A stretch of 22,518 bases of DNA from CAYFQB01 sp964345225 (GTDB lineage Bacteria; Nitrospirota; Thermodesulfovibrionia; Thermodesulfovibrionales; UBA6898), in contig CAYFQB010000028.1 in NCBI GenBank assembly GCA_964345225.1, forward strand, positions 1 to 22,518, in the 5' to 3' direction. A model generated the notes under the pieces. The model ran no database searches. It saw only the letters and a program-made list of their open reading frames with translations, and was not told where the DNA came from. A program made the translations under genes and the position numbers. Shown piece by piece: positions 1-6,565 of the stretch (positions within the stretch are counted from its first letter, which is position 1; each line of letters starts with the position of its first letter).

Positions 1-371
1 TTTATTTAAGGAAGAGACCTTACACCAAGTAAAACCATGTGAGAAGATCTTTGCCTTTCAAATGTGAAGGCCTGCACACCTCTGGCGTGGCCTGCTATCA
101 GCTTCAGAGTCCATTACAATTATAGCGAAATGTGATAATCTGTTCTTAAAAATTGCGATAATTCATTTAGCCAAACCCTTTGACGCTATCAAAATATATT
201 TTATAGCCACCGTGCTAATATAGCAGGAAATTAGTTACTTCCTAAAGTCTTCAACTTTATAAATTCTGGCAATACTGAAGATTACATGTGGAAATGGCTA
301 ACGCAAAACAGAGAGGTGCGAAAAAGCGCCAGCTTTTGAGCAGCCTTCTCGAGTGGTTTGATAGACCATGA
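1..371. other. Gene-free left end
   Basis: I see no credible coding region here: all frames are broken by stops and no start with a ribosome binding site opens a longer frame. The only structure I can point to is the small hairpin at 321-336, listed separately. The stretch may hold the end of a transcription unit from outside the window. Confidence 0.6.
321..336 (-). terminator. Possible intrinsic terminator of the 372-860 gene
   Basis: Read on the minus strand, AAAAGC-TGGC-GCTTTTT forms a 6-bp stem with a 4-nt loop and ends in a short T run, about 35 nt after the stop codon of the minus-strand gene. The stem is A/T-rich and therefore weak, so this is only a candidate. Confidence 0.35.
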
Positions 372-860
372 TTATTTTTTGTCAAGCGATTTATCTGGAA
401 ATAAGGCTTTTCTATCCAATTCAGTTAATAAGTATTCGACTTTTTCATTAGAACAATCTTTCCACGAGGTACGGTTACATTCTTCGACAGCAAGTGCCAT
501 GTATTTCTTAGCCTCGAGATCATCTCCGTTCTTTTGTGCTAATTGTGCAAGACGTCCGTACGTCAGCATTTTATCAAAAGTTAACAATGAATCCGACACC
601 ATTGAATCATCAGAGCCCTTAGAGTTCTCCAAGAGCTCTATAAAATTGAGTAGAGTTTGTTTTGCCTCTGGATAATCAGCATTTTTGAGTTGAATCTCGG
701 CAAATAATGAATAACTTGCAATAGCCGTAAGATCTCTGGCAAAGAGGGCGCTCCGAATACCCAGCCTCATTCCAATTGTCACACCGATTAATAAACCTAC
801 TAACAACACCGCGAAATATTTGATGAATGTAATTAGTTTACTTCTTTTTTGTTTTTCCAT
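372..860 (-). CDS. Membrane-anchored helical protein, unknown function
   Basis: Predicted 162-aa protein that I do not recognise. Residues 1-10 are basic (MEKQKRSKL), followed by one strongly hydrophobic segment at about 11-35 (FIKYFAVLLVGLLIGVTIGM), which looks like an N-terminal signal anchor. The rest, about 40-160, is a predicted soluble alpha-helical domain rich in Ala, Leu, Lys and Glu. Its pattern of paired helices (YPEAKQTLLNFIELLE, then LAQLAQKNGDDLEAKKYMALAVEEC) suggests one or two TPR-like hairpins exposed on the periplasmic side. Two cysteines lie near the end. The start codon is ATG with only a weak purine stretch upstream, but the lysine-rich N-terminus before the hydrophobic segment makes this start sensible. 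It is a single-gene unit, divergent from the Cys-rich gene at 1151, with a possible terminator at 321-336. Confidence 0.6.
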   Translation of the reverse strand: MEKQKRSKLITFIKYFAVLLVGLLIGVTIGMRLGIRSALFARDLTAIASYSLFAEIQLKNADYPEAKQTLLNFIELLENSKGSDDSMVSDSLLTFDKMLTYGRLAQLAQKNGDDLEAKKYMALAVEECNRTSWKDCSNEKVEYLLTELDRKALFPDKSLDKK

Positions 861-1150
861 TTTGTTTTAAATCCCATTTTAGGTCTAACAGATAAAATAC
901 GAAATACCGTTTTGTGCCTATTTTGTTCTAAAGCATATCATAGAGAAAATGCGCTTGCAATCGTAAGTATTTATTGATAATCAGGTGTATTTTCAGTCTC
1001 CCTTCCTTCCTAAAGTTCTTAATAAAGCTCTTATCAAGATATCAAGATTTTTATATGTAACTTAAAAATTATCTTGCAATCTTTTTTAATTCATTATAAG
1101 TTTTCAATAGTAATTTTTTATATTTTATTTAAAAGGGAGTCGCTGTAAAA

Positions 1151-1360
1151 ATGGAGAAAAAACTTAACTGCTGGGAATTTAAAAAATGCGGTAGGGAACC
1201 TGGTGGCACTCATGCAAATGACCTGGGAGTATGTCCTACAACCCAAGAAATGAGACTTGATGGGGTGCATGGAGGAATAAATGCCGGCAGGAGTTGCTGG
1301 GTTGTGACAGGCACATTGTGCAGAGGGGAAGTACAAGGGACATTTGCAAAAAAAATATAA
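1151..1360 (+). CDS. Small Cys/Trp-rich (CW-type) protein, frame broken by A8 run
   Basis: The open frame encodes 69 aa with the signature of a small Cys-rich family common in anaerobic and deep-branching bacteria: NCWEFKKCGREPGG near the start, LGVCP at about 26-30, then RLDGVHGGINAGRSCWVVTG. The conserved pairs CW(x4)C, VCP and SCW suggest a metal-binding fold, but the function is not known to me. A GGGAG box 11 nt before the ATG supports the start. The frame ends at TAA right after FAKKI, in a run of eight A residues (1348-1355). Homologues, as I remember them, continue with another C-x-x-C-D-F-Y segment. That segment is present downstream in the shifted frame (1356-1454), so this is a truncated or recoded gene. 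The C-terminal pair CHIC would be lost without the shift. Confidence 0.75.
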   Translation: MEKKLNCWEFKKCGREPGGTHANDLGVCPTTQEMRLDGVHGGINAGRSCWVVTGTLCRGEVQGTFAKKI

Positions 1361-1454
1361 GGATTGCCATATATGTGATTTTTACCAGAAAGTAAGACAA
1401 GAAGAATTCCCTACTTATATACTTTCAACGGTATTATTAAGTAAATTACAATAA
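1356..1454 (+). other. Out-of-frame C-terminal part of the CW-type protein
   Basis: If one A is removed from the A8 run at 1348-1355, translation continues from AKK into YKDCHICDFYQKVRQEE and on to a TAA at 1452-1454. This gives a product of about 100 aa. The CxxCDFYxxVRxEE segment is what I would expect at the end of this family, so the segment is very likely the original C-terminus. Whether the extra A is a sequencing error, a fixed mutation, or a slippage site cannot be decided from the sequence alone. Confidence 0.7.
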
Positions 1455-1759
1455 AGAGCTTTCTTAACCAGCTTTGTTCAAATACAGCTAAGTCTGACTA
1501 TTTATACAACAAGAAAGATATACTCTCATAAAACCATTAATCCTCAACGGTTTTCGACTTTCCGAAACTAAACAATACAGGTGATAATCGATAATCTTAA
1601 CGTACCTCATGGTTTGAGACTTTGCAGGTGAAAGTAGCATCTTTCGTGAGTCTCTAAAAAATGAACATTAGCATGCAAACTTCAATCAGATTGGTTGACT
1701 GCGGGATACTGTGTCAAAAAAGATTTTAAATATGCGATATAAAAATATGGGAAGTGTCC
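1455..1759. other. Intergenic stretch with hairpin and repeated motif
   Basis: No coding region is supported. There is a nested inverted repeat at 1616-1654: GAGACT at 1616-1621 pairs with AGTCTC at 1649-1654, and GAAAG pairs with CTTTC inside. The motif at 1588-1607, TCGATAATCTTAACGTACCT, recurs in altered form at 15574-15592. Just before the DUF3047 stop there is a short palindromic box, GGGAAGTGTCCC, at about 1749-1760, which could belong to a dispersed intergenic repeat. Confidence 0.5.
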
Positions 1760-2491
1760 CTAATTAAATACTTCGATATAATCTATAAATGAAACTGAAC
1801 TTTCTCCGGTGTCATCAGAATCATTCATGATTGCCAGACTCGCCGTTGAAGGGGGTAAAGCACCGAAGGCTTTCCTGTAGTCTTCCTTGATATCAACCTC
1901 CTCTTCCTTCCACTTGCCTGCATTCTCTGCACCCGTCTGAAGAATTATCATCTTAGCCTCATCGGCATAGGGATTTGTAATAAAACTCTCCTTATGCCTT
2001 CTGTTGGCCCAGATGTAATTCAGGCTGCTGTGAGGAGGATACTCTCCGTATATTATCTTTGCAAGACTGTATTTGATCCTCTGCCCAAAGGAGGCATTTT
2101 CAGGGTCATATTTGAAAACTATATAAATTCGGACAGGATAATCATCACCTGACTTATTCCCAGCATCGCCTTTTTCATAGACATTGCTTATCTTCCATCT
2201 CCATCTGACCTTTGGATATTCATAAACATCAAACTCTTTTTTGTAAATAATTCCTGATGCCGATGCATTGCTTTCTGCCTTAAGATAGGCTTCTTCACCT
2301 TCTTTAACTATTGAATAATCTGTATGTTCTTTAATCTTGGGAAAGTATAAAGGCCGCCAGTTCTCAAGGTCATTAAAATCCTCACGGAACATTATTGTCA
2401 CTTCCTCAGAGTTAACCGCCAGCACACTATAAAAAACCACTAAAAGAGATGCTGTTATAAGCCAAACAATTTTCAACACGAATCTTTTCAT
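1760..2491 (-). CDS. Secreted DUF3047 family protein
   Basis: Starting at the ATG ending at 2491, the product is 243 aa. It begins with a clear Sec signal peptide (MKRFVLKIVW, then LITASLLVVFYSVLAV, with cleavage near VNS-EE). The mature part matches DUF3047: REDFNDLENWRPLYFPKI, then YPKVRWRWKISNV, VRIYIVFKYDP, NYIWANRR, IILQTGAENAGKWKEEEVDIKEDYRKAFG and SFIDYIEVF. It looks like an all-beta jelly-roll-type periplasmic domain; the biochemical role is unknown. The frame stays open upstream to 2629. However, that extension would run through an inverted repeat and hairpin (2524-2580) and put 46 residues before the signal peptide, so I prefer the internal start, which has GGATTAAC upstream. It has no obvious operon partner; arsS ends about 245 nt upstream on the same strand. 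Confidence 0.82.
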   Translation of the reverse strand: MKRFVLKIVWLITASLLVVFYSVLAVNSEEVTIMFREDFNDLENWRPLYFPKIKEHTDYSIVKEGEEAYLKAESNASASGIIYKKEFDVYEYPKVRWRWKISNVYEKGDAGNKSGDDYPVRIYIVFKYDPENASFGQRIKYSLAKIIYGEYPPHSSLNYIWANRRHKESFITNPYADEAKMIILQTGAENAGKWKEEEVDIKEDYRKAFGALPPSTASLAIMNDSDDTGESSVSFIDYIEVFN

Positions 2492-2523
2492 TTCTGTTAA
2501 TCCAAAAATGCATTTCAGTATAA

Positions 2524-2703
2524 AAAGAGCAGGTATGCATGCAGAAAAAGTCTTTACCATTTTATCCCGACTTTTCGGGGTACCACCTTTGTAAGTCCTC
2601 CCATTACCTGATTGCCTTGACGTTTTCATATAAAAGGATTTGTATCAATAAGTAGCAGATTGTGATTTGTAAAGATTTTTCTGCATGTATACCTGCTCTA
2701 AAT
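2524..2703. repeat. Inverted repeat pair with internal hairpin, upstream of DUF3047 gene
   Basis: The left arm at 2524-2555 and the right arm at 2671-2703 are inverted copies of each other: about 28 of 30 positions match, with one indel and one substitution; shared core CTGCATG(C/T)ATACCTGCTCT. Similarity continues weakly outward (ATGCATTTTTGG against TTCATTTTTGAG). The roughly 115-nt centre contains a small perfect hairpin TCCCGA-CTTT-TCGGGG at 2565-2580. It looks like a non-coding mobile or palindromic element sitting between arsS and the DUF3047 gene. No transposase is present. Confidence 0.55.
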
Positions 2704-2718
2704 TCATTTTTGAGTTTA

Positions 2719-2737
2719 AGCAGGCAACCTGCCTGCT
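2719..2737 (-). promoter_or_regulatory. SECIS-like hairpin for the arsS UGA codon
   Basis: On the minus strand, AGCAGGCA-GGU-UGCCUGCU folds as a perfect 8-bp stem with a GGU apical loop. It begins 16 nt after the in-frame UGA at 2754-2756, so the loop G lies 24 nt after the UGA. Known bacterial SECIS elements place a GG or GGU loop roughly 16-37 nt after the UGA, and the Escherichia coli fdhF element also presents GGU on a short stem. Spacing, loop identity and stem are therefore all as expected. The next in-frame stop, UAG at 2736-2738, lies in the 3' strand of the stem. No T run follows, so a plain terminator is less likely. Confidence 0.75.
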
Positions 2738-3689
2738 AGGCAACAGCGCCCACTCATGTCGACCCATGCCCTGCTGTACAGCCTAAACAGTGGTCATCTA
2801 CAGCGATTGCTCTTTCGGAAAGCAGTTTATAATCGAATTCTCTTATATGTTCTGGATAGCCATCAAGCAGACCGAGTCCTATCATCTGGTTAAAATCACA
2901 GTCATAGAGCCTGCCATCCCAACCAATATTTAAAATACGCCTGCACATGAGACCCTGTATTGTTTCAGGGTTAAACGAGCTTTTCAATCTTTCAATATAT
3001 TTATCCAGACTACCTGTACGTATAAGAAAATCCCGGAACCTTCCTACTGGCATGTTTGTAAAAGTATAGAGGTGGTTGAACGAAATACCGAACCTTTTAA
3101 AAAGTTCTTTCTTGTATTCCTCCTCAAGTGATGCCTGGGATGGCGGCAGAAATGCACCCTGCGGATTAAAAACAAGGTTAACCTTTACACGGTTGGAATC
3201 GCCTCCATAGCCGAGACTGTTCAGTCTCTGGAGTGCCTTTATACTCTTTTGAAAAGTCCCGTTTCCGCGTACCCTGTCAACATTATTTTCAATATAGTAA
3301 GGAAGAGAGGCTATCACCTCTATATTGTTTTCCCTGTAAAACTCCGGAAGATCCCGCATACCATCTTCATAAAATATGGTCAGATTGCTGCGTACTATAA
3401 CGTGGTGCCCGGCATCTCTTGCTCTTTGAACGAGATATCTGAAATGGGGGTTTAATTCCGGAGCACCTCCTGTAATATCAAGTGTTCTGATTCCATTCCC
3501 TGACAGCGCTCTTAATACAGCCTCTGTATTTTCCCTGCTCATCACCTCATTCCGCTTTGGCCCTGCCTGAACATGGCAGTGTTTGCAGGACATATTGCAC
3601 CTGTAGCCCAGATTGACCTGGAGTACTTCTATCTCAGAGGCCCTCAAGGGCTCCGAATTCCCTGCTCTCAGTTTTTCTTTAAACTCCAT
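2736..3689 (-). CDS. arsS: ArsS-type radical SAM selenoprotein (arsenosugar biosynthesis)
   Basis: The product belongs to the radical SAM (seleno)protein ArsS family (TIGR04167 type), which attaches the 5'-deoxyadenosyl group during arsenosugar formation. C31-N-M-S-C35-K-H-C38 binds the 4Fe-4S cluster; TGGAPELN, IVRSNLTI, MCRRILNIGWDGRLYDCDFNQM and HCLGCTAG are family hallmarks of the SAM barrel and Cys-rich C-terminal part. Ordinary translation stops at UGA 2754-2756 after 311 aa (GCTAGHGST). Family members have Cys or selenocysteine exactly here (GAGSSC or GAGSSU), and reading the UGA as Sec gives GSTU-VGAVA and a UAG stop, 317 aa, with a SECIS-like hairpin at the right distance. I therefore extend the gene to 2736. 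It lies 20 nt after the CMD-type peroxidase gene and is co-transcribed with it. Confidence 0.9.
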
Positions 3690-3709
3690 CTTACATTAAC
3701 CCTTTTTTC

Positions 3710-4042
3710 TCACAGCGAAACCCTGTCAACAGTATTATGGGCTTGTATGCCATGGATAAGTGAAGCGCCGCCCCTGACTGCCGAGGCCACATGTACAGCC
3801 TCTGTGATATGTTCAAGGCTCATACCCTCCTCAAGACAGCTCTTTGAATACGCGTCTATACAGTAAGGGCACTGAATAACATGTGCAACCGCAAGACCTA
3901 TAAGAACTTTTTCCCTTTTTGTAAGGGTTCCAGGAGCTAAACTAGAGTTATACCACTGCATAAATTTTTCAAACAGGTCTGGATTGTATTTACCTATCTC
4001 ACCGAACCTTTCAAGATCATCATCTCTGTAATAATCAGACAT
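3710..4042 (-). CDS. CMD/AhpD-like peroxidase partner of ArsS
   Basis: A 110-aa carboxymuconolactone decarboxylase-like protein of the arsenosugar-biosynthesis-associated peroxidase-like group (TIGR04169 type). The core LIGLAVAHVIQCPYCIDAYSKSCLEEG carries the redox pair C58-P-Y-C61 and a further C69; VHVASAVRGGASLIHGI follows, as usual. Tyr replaces the distal His of classical AhpD (CIDAY for CxxxH), which is normal in this subgroup as I recall it. Some relatives use selenocysteine, but this one has Cys at both positions. The start is firm: AAAGGAGG sits 6 nt before the ATG. arsS begins 20 nt downstream, so the two are probably one transcript; a weak promoter may lie in the 108-nt gap upstream. 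A thiol peroxidase or disulfide reductase role in the arsenic pathway is inference. Confidence 0.88.
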   Translation of the reverse strand: MSDYYRDDDLERFGEIGKYNPDLFEKFMQWYNSSLAPGTLTKREKVLIGLAVAHVIQCPYCIDAYSKSCLEEGMSLEHITEAVHVASAVRGGASLIHGIQAHNTVDRVSL

Positions 4043-4150
4043 AAAGCCTCCTTTGACATTTCGATTAAATTTTTATATTACCATGTATTAAGATACACTA
4101 TTTAAAATTCAATCCCTTTATTACCAGCTTGTAATTTTTAAAATATATTA

Positions 4151-5407
4151 TTATTCGATAATTTTTGCCGAACCGCTCAGTATCCGCAAAAACGCCTCAA
4201 GCTGGCTCACTTCATCATCAGTCAGATCTCCATGCTCGAGTTCAGGACTTCTCTGTTCCTGGGGTATCTGCCTATAAAAATCAAGTACATCATGAAGCCT
4301 CTTGAACTGCCCTGCATGCATATATGGTGCCCTTTCAGCTACGTTCCTTAATGTTGGAGTTTTAAAAGCACCAAAGTATTTATCAGTAAAAGTATCTATG
4401 AAACGCAGCTCACTACAGTACTGTGGTTCTGCATCACTGTAAATGCTCAGGCAGTTAAACTCGTCAGCCAGGACTTTCGAGATAGCATCTGCACGTCCCC
4501 TGTCCGGCGGAAGTTTTTCAGGTTGAGGCACACCTATATTATGGAATGCCCCGTTGGTAAAAAGCGGCCCTGTATGACAGTTTATGCATTTTGCCTTTCC
4601 AATGAATAGTCTGAGTCCGTACACCTCTTCAGCAGCAAGGATTTTCTCCATGCCCTTCTTATTACCTTCAATCAGTGCCTTGACATACTTGTCGAACCTT
4701 GAGGGGCCGGGGACAATCGTCCGCACAAAAGCTGCGATTGACTTGCCCATATTAGCATATATTTTATTTACAGCATTCTTCTTATCACGAGACATGGAAA
4801 CCCATGCCTTAAGAGATGCAGGTTCATCCAGCGAAGGTTTTGCAAGAGGGGGCAGATCTTTCCCAGAGAACTCAGGCAGGGGACCGAAAAGTTCTTCATA
4901 TTCCTGACGGTAGTGTTCTGTAATGATCCTGGCGCAGAGCGTCCTTGTGAATCCATGTTCTACCGGGCTTTCAAATGGCCCCAAAGCCTGAGACCACAGA
5001 CTGTCCTTTCTCCCGTCCCAGAAATACCATGTATTATATGCAACTCCGATGAGAGGCATTGTTCTCCTCGTTGAAGTACCCAAACCATGTGCCAGGGGCA
5101 GGTTGTCAGCAAAGTTTTCGTTATGAGGATGGCATGTGGCACAGGAGACTTTCAGGTTTCCACTCAATCTGCTGTCGAAAAAAAACTTCTTGCCAAGAAC
5201 TGCTGCCTTCGGATTATCTGCATATTTATTTGAAGGATCCTCAGGCAGAGGGGGCAAAGAATCTATCCAGAGAGAACGCAACAGAGCCATCTCATCGTTA
5301 CTCCATAAATGAATATCTTCTGACCATGCTCCCGCAGTATTTATAGCTATAACCAATGATGTTACGAAAAATATTATTTTCAGGAATCTGTTTTTAGACT
5401 TGTGCAT
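4151..5407 (-). CDS. Di-heme cytochrome c peroxidase, MauG family
   Basis: A 418-aa periplasmic protein with a signal peptide at 1-27 (basic start, FLKIIFFVTSLVIAINTAGA) and two covalent heme c sites: C89-A-T-C92-H93 and C274-I-N-C277-H278. The YFWDGR segment near 128-133, SPVEHG, FDKYV, FTNGAFHNIGVP and KTPTLRNVAERAPYMHAGQF are all standard for the bacterial di-heme cytochrome c peroxidase/MauG superfamily; the last one supplies the region of the distal ligand of the second heme. It would either reduce hydrogen peroxide with electrons from a small cytochrome or oxidise a partner protein or ligand, as MauG and MbnH do. The gene follows the FixH/YtkA-like gene with a 15-nt gap, in the same operon, so that protein is the likely partner. 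Length is within the usual 350-450 aa range. Confidence 0.9.
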   Translation of the reverse strand: MHKSKNRFLKIIFFVTSLVIAINTAGAWSEDIHLWSNDEMALLRSLWIDSLPPLPEDPSNKYADNPKAAVLGKKFFFDSRLSGNLKVSCATCHPHNENFADNLPLAHGLGTSTRRTMPLIGVAYNTWYFWDGRKDSLWSQALGPFESPVEHGFTRTLCARIITEHYRQEYEELFGPLPEFSGKDLPPLAKPSLDEPASLKAWVSMSRDKKNAVNKIYANMGKSIAAFVRTIVPGPSRFDKYVKALIEGNKKGMEKILAAEEVYGLRLFIGKAKCINCHTGPLFTNGAFHNIGVPQPEKLPPDRGRADAISKVLADEFNCLSIYSDAEPQYCSELRFIDTFTDKYFGAFKTPTLRNVAERAPYMHAGQFKRLHDVLDFYRQIPQEQRSPELEHGDLTDDEVSQLEAFLRILSGSAKIIE

Positions 5408-5422
5408 ATTACATTAAAATGG

Positions 5423-6253
5423 TTATTTCAGATAGAGATTAAAAGTGACACTGTCCTCATCATCTTGTGTCTTAATGTGAAAATTGATTATCCACCACCC
5501 GGGCATGCTGAATTTCATACCCTCAACTATGTAATATCCGTCCCCGAGTTCCTGGGTAACCTCGGGTTCTGTCGGAAGGCCATGACCGTGCTGGGGCATA
5601 TCGCCGTCAAGAGTGATTTCAGCATTCTTTACAGGGTGGCCATCGGCTGTCTCAATCTTGACCTTTACGGTATGAATTTTATTCACAAGTATTGGATCAA
5701 GCTGGCTCTCATAGCTGACATAAAAAATTTTTTTATGCGATAACCTGGTTCTCGAAATATCAATATCAGAAGGAGATGGTGCATGCATTTTATGAGTATG
5801 ACCGTCTTTCACATCAGGGAAATCAAAAACAGCAGTGTCCTCGACCCCGTTCTTTTTTACCTTTACCCTGAGTTCCCAGTGTCCACCCTTTATGAGAATT
5901 ATATTCTCCACGGAGTAGAGTCCACCTCCCTTTTCTGTTACAATCGGCTTTTCAGAAACACCGTGACCCATCTCCGGCATCCATGGGATTACAACCACAT
6001 CCAGACCTATAACATCCCTGTCATACCTGTCATGGACAATCAGGTTAAGCATATTAACTCCTGTCTTGAGCTCTTTTCCCTTTATTATCATTTCGATACT
6101 AAAAATCTCTTTCTCGGTTATTTTGAATATGGATTCGTCATAGTGTTTCGTAAATTTAGCTTTTTCCAACTGCTCATGCATCTGTTCACCATTTCCTGTC
6201 AGTGCACTGCCTGTTAATATCAAAAAAGCTATAACAGCATGTATAGCTTTCAT
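5423..6253 (-). CDS. Secreted double FixH/YtkA-like domain protein
   Basis: From the ATG at 6253 the product is 276 aa with a signal peptide (MKAIHAVIAFLILTGSALTG). The mature protein contains two copies of a beta-sandwich of the FixH/YtkA-like type: first PWMPEMGHGVSEKP then GGLYSVENIILIKGGHWELRVKV, and second MPQHGHGLPTEPEV then GDGYYIVEGMKFSMPGWWIINFHI. A linker with HTHKMHAP adds histidines. The MPxMGHG/MPQHGHG boxes with Met and His are suggestive of copper binding, which is inference. AGAGGGGG lies 6 nt before the chosen ATG; the frame is open further up to 6328, but those 25 residues would precede a normal signal peptide. It is the first gene of a two-gene operon with the di-heme peroxidase and probably acts with it in the periplasm. 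Confidence 0.75.
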   Translation of the reverse strand: MKAIHAVIAFLILTGSALTGNGEQMHEQLEKAKFTKHYDESIFKITEKEIFSIEMIIKGKELKTGVNMLNLIVHDRYDRDVIGLDVVVIPWMPEMGHGVSEKPIVTEKGGGLYSVENIILIKGGHWELRVKVKKNGVEDTAVFDFPDVKDGHTHKMHAPSPSDIDISRTRLSHKKIFYVSYESQLDPILVNKIHTVKVKIETADGHPVKNAEITLDGDMPQHGHGLPTEPEVTQELGDGYYIVEGMKFSMPGWWIINFHIKTQDDEDSVTFNLYLK

Positions 6254-6565
6254 TATTTTCCCCCTCTTGAGTGCTTGATTAAATATTCTTTCTATTAAAA
6301 TTATATCACGTTTTTTAAAAGGCCCCAATAATTTACATTTTCAGAAGAATTCGCCGAGGGTAAATTTCACAAAAATATATTTTTAAACATGTATAACAAG
6401 TCACATAAATTCATGTTAAACCTCAGAAAGTGTTTTCAAAATATTTTCTACCCATAAAAAAGTTCTGCTATTCTAATGGTTTTACAAATTCTCTAATTCT
6501 GCTAATATTTTAATTAAGAGAGGTGGAAAGCAATTTATTTTCAGGGTAATTGGGGGTAAAATTTT
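6254..6565. other. Divergent promoter region
   Basis: This 312-nt AT-rich stretch separates the minus-strand FixH/peroxidase operon from the plus-strand pentose phosphate operon and must hold both promoters. I see no coding region. One sigma-70-like candidate for the plus strand is listed at 6481-6508; I could not pick a convincing one for the minus strand. Confidence 0.5.
6481..6508 (+). promoter_or_regulatory. Candidate sigma-70 promoter of pentose phosphate operon
   Basis: TTTACA at 6481-6486 (5 of 6 to the -35 consensus), a 16-nt spacer, and TAATAT at 6503-6508 (4 of 6 to the -10 consensus). Transcription would start near 6515, about 50 nt before the rpe-like start. The surrounding DNA is AT-rich, so chance matches are likely; no start-site data can be seen from sequence. 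Confidence 0.35.

Noticed and set aside
358..675. 105-codon plus-strand frame
   Set aside because: Opposite the membrane-anchored protein gene; composition (Ser/Phe-rich) is typical of an antisense shadow.
1118..1336. 72-codon minus-strand frame
   Set aside because: Shadow of the Cys/Trp-rich protein gene, whose plus-strand motifs are convincing.
2719..2737. Hairpin as a simple terminator of arsS
   Set aside because: No T run follows, and its GGU loop and spacing from the UGA fit a SECIS element better, though a double role is not excluded.
3674..3712. Possible UGA read-through at the end of the ArsS-partner peroxidase
   Set aside because: Reading on gives a lysine/arginine-rich tail that runs into arsS, no family resemblance, and the redox pair is already present as CPYC. 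The UGA is an ordinary stop.
5783..6217. 144-codon plus-strand frame
   Set aside because: Lies opposite the double FixH/YtkA-like protein, which has clear domain motifs, signal peptide and ribosome binding site.
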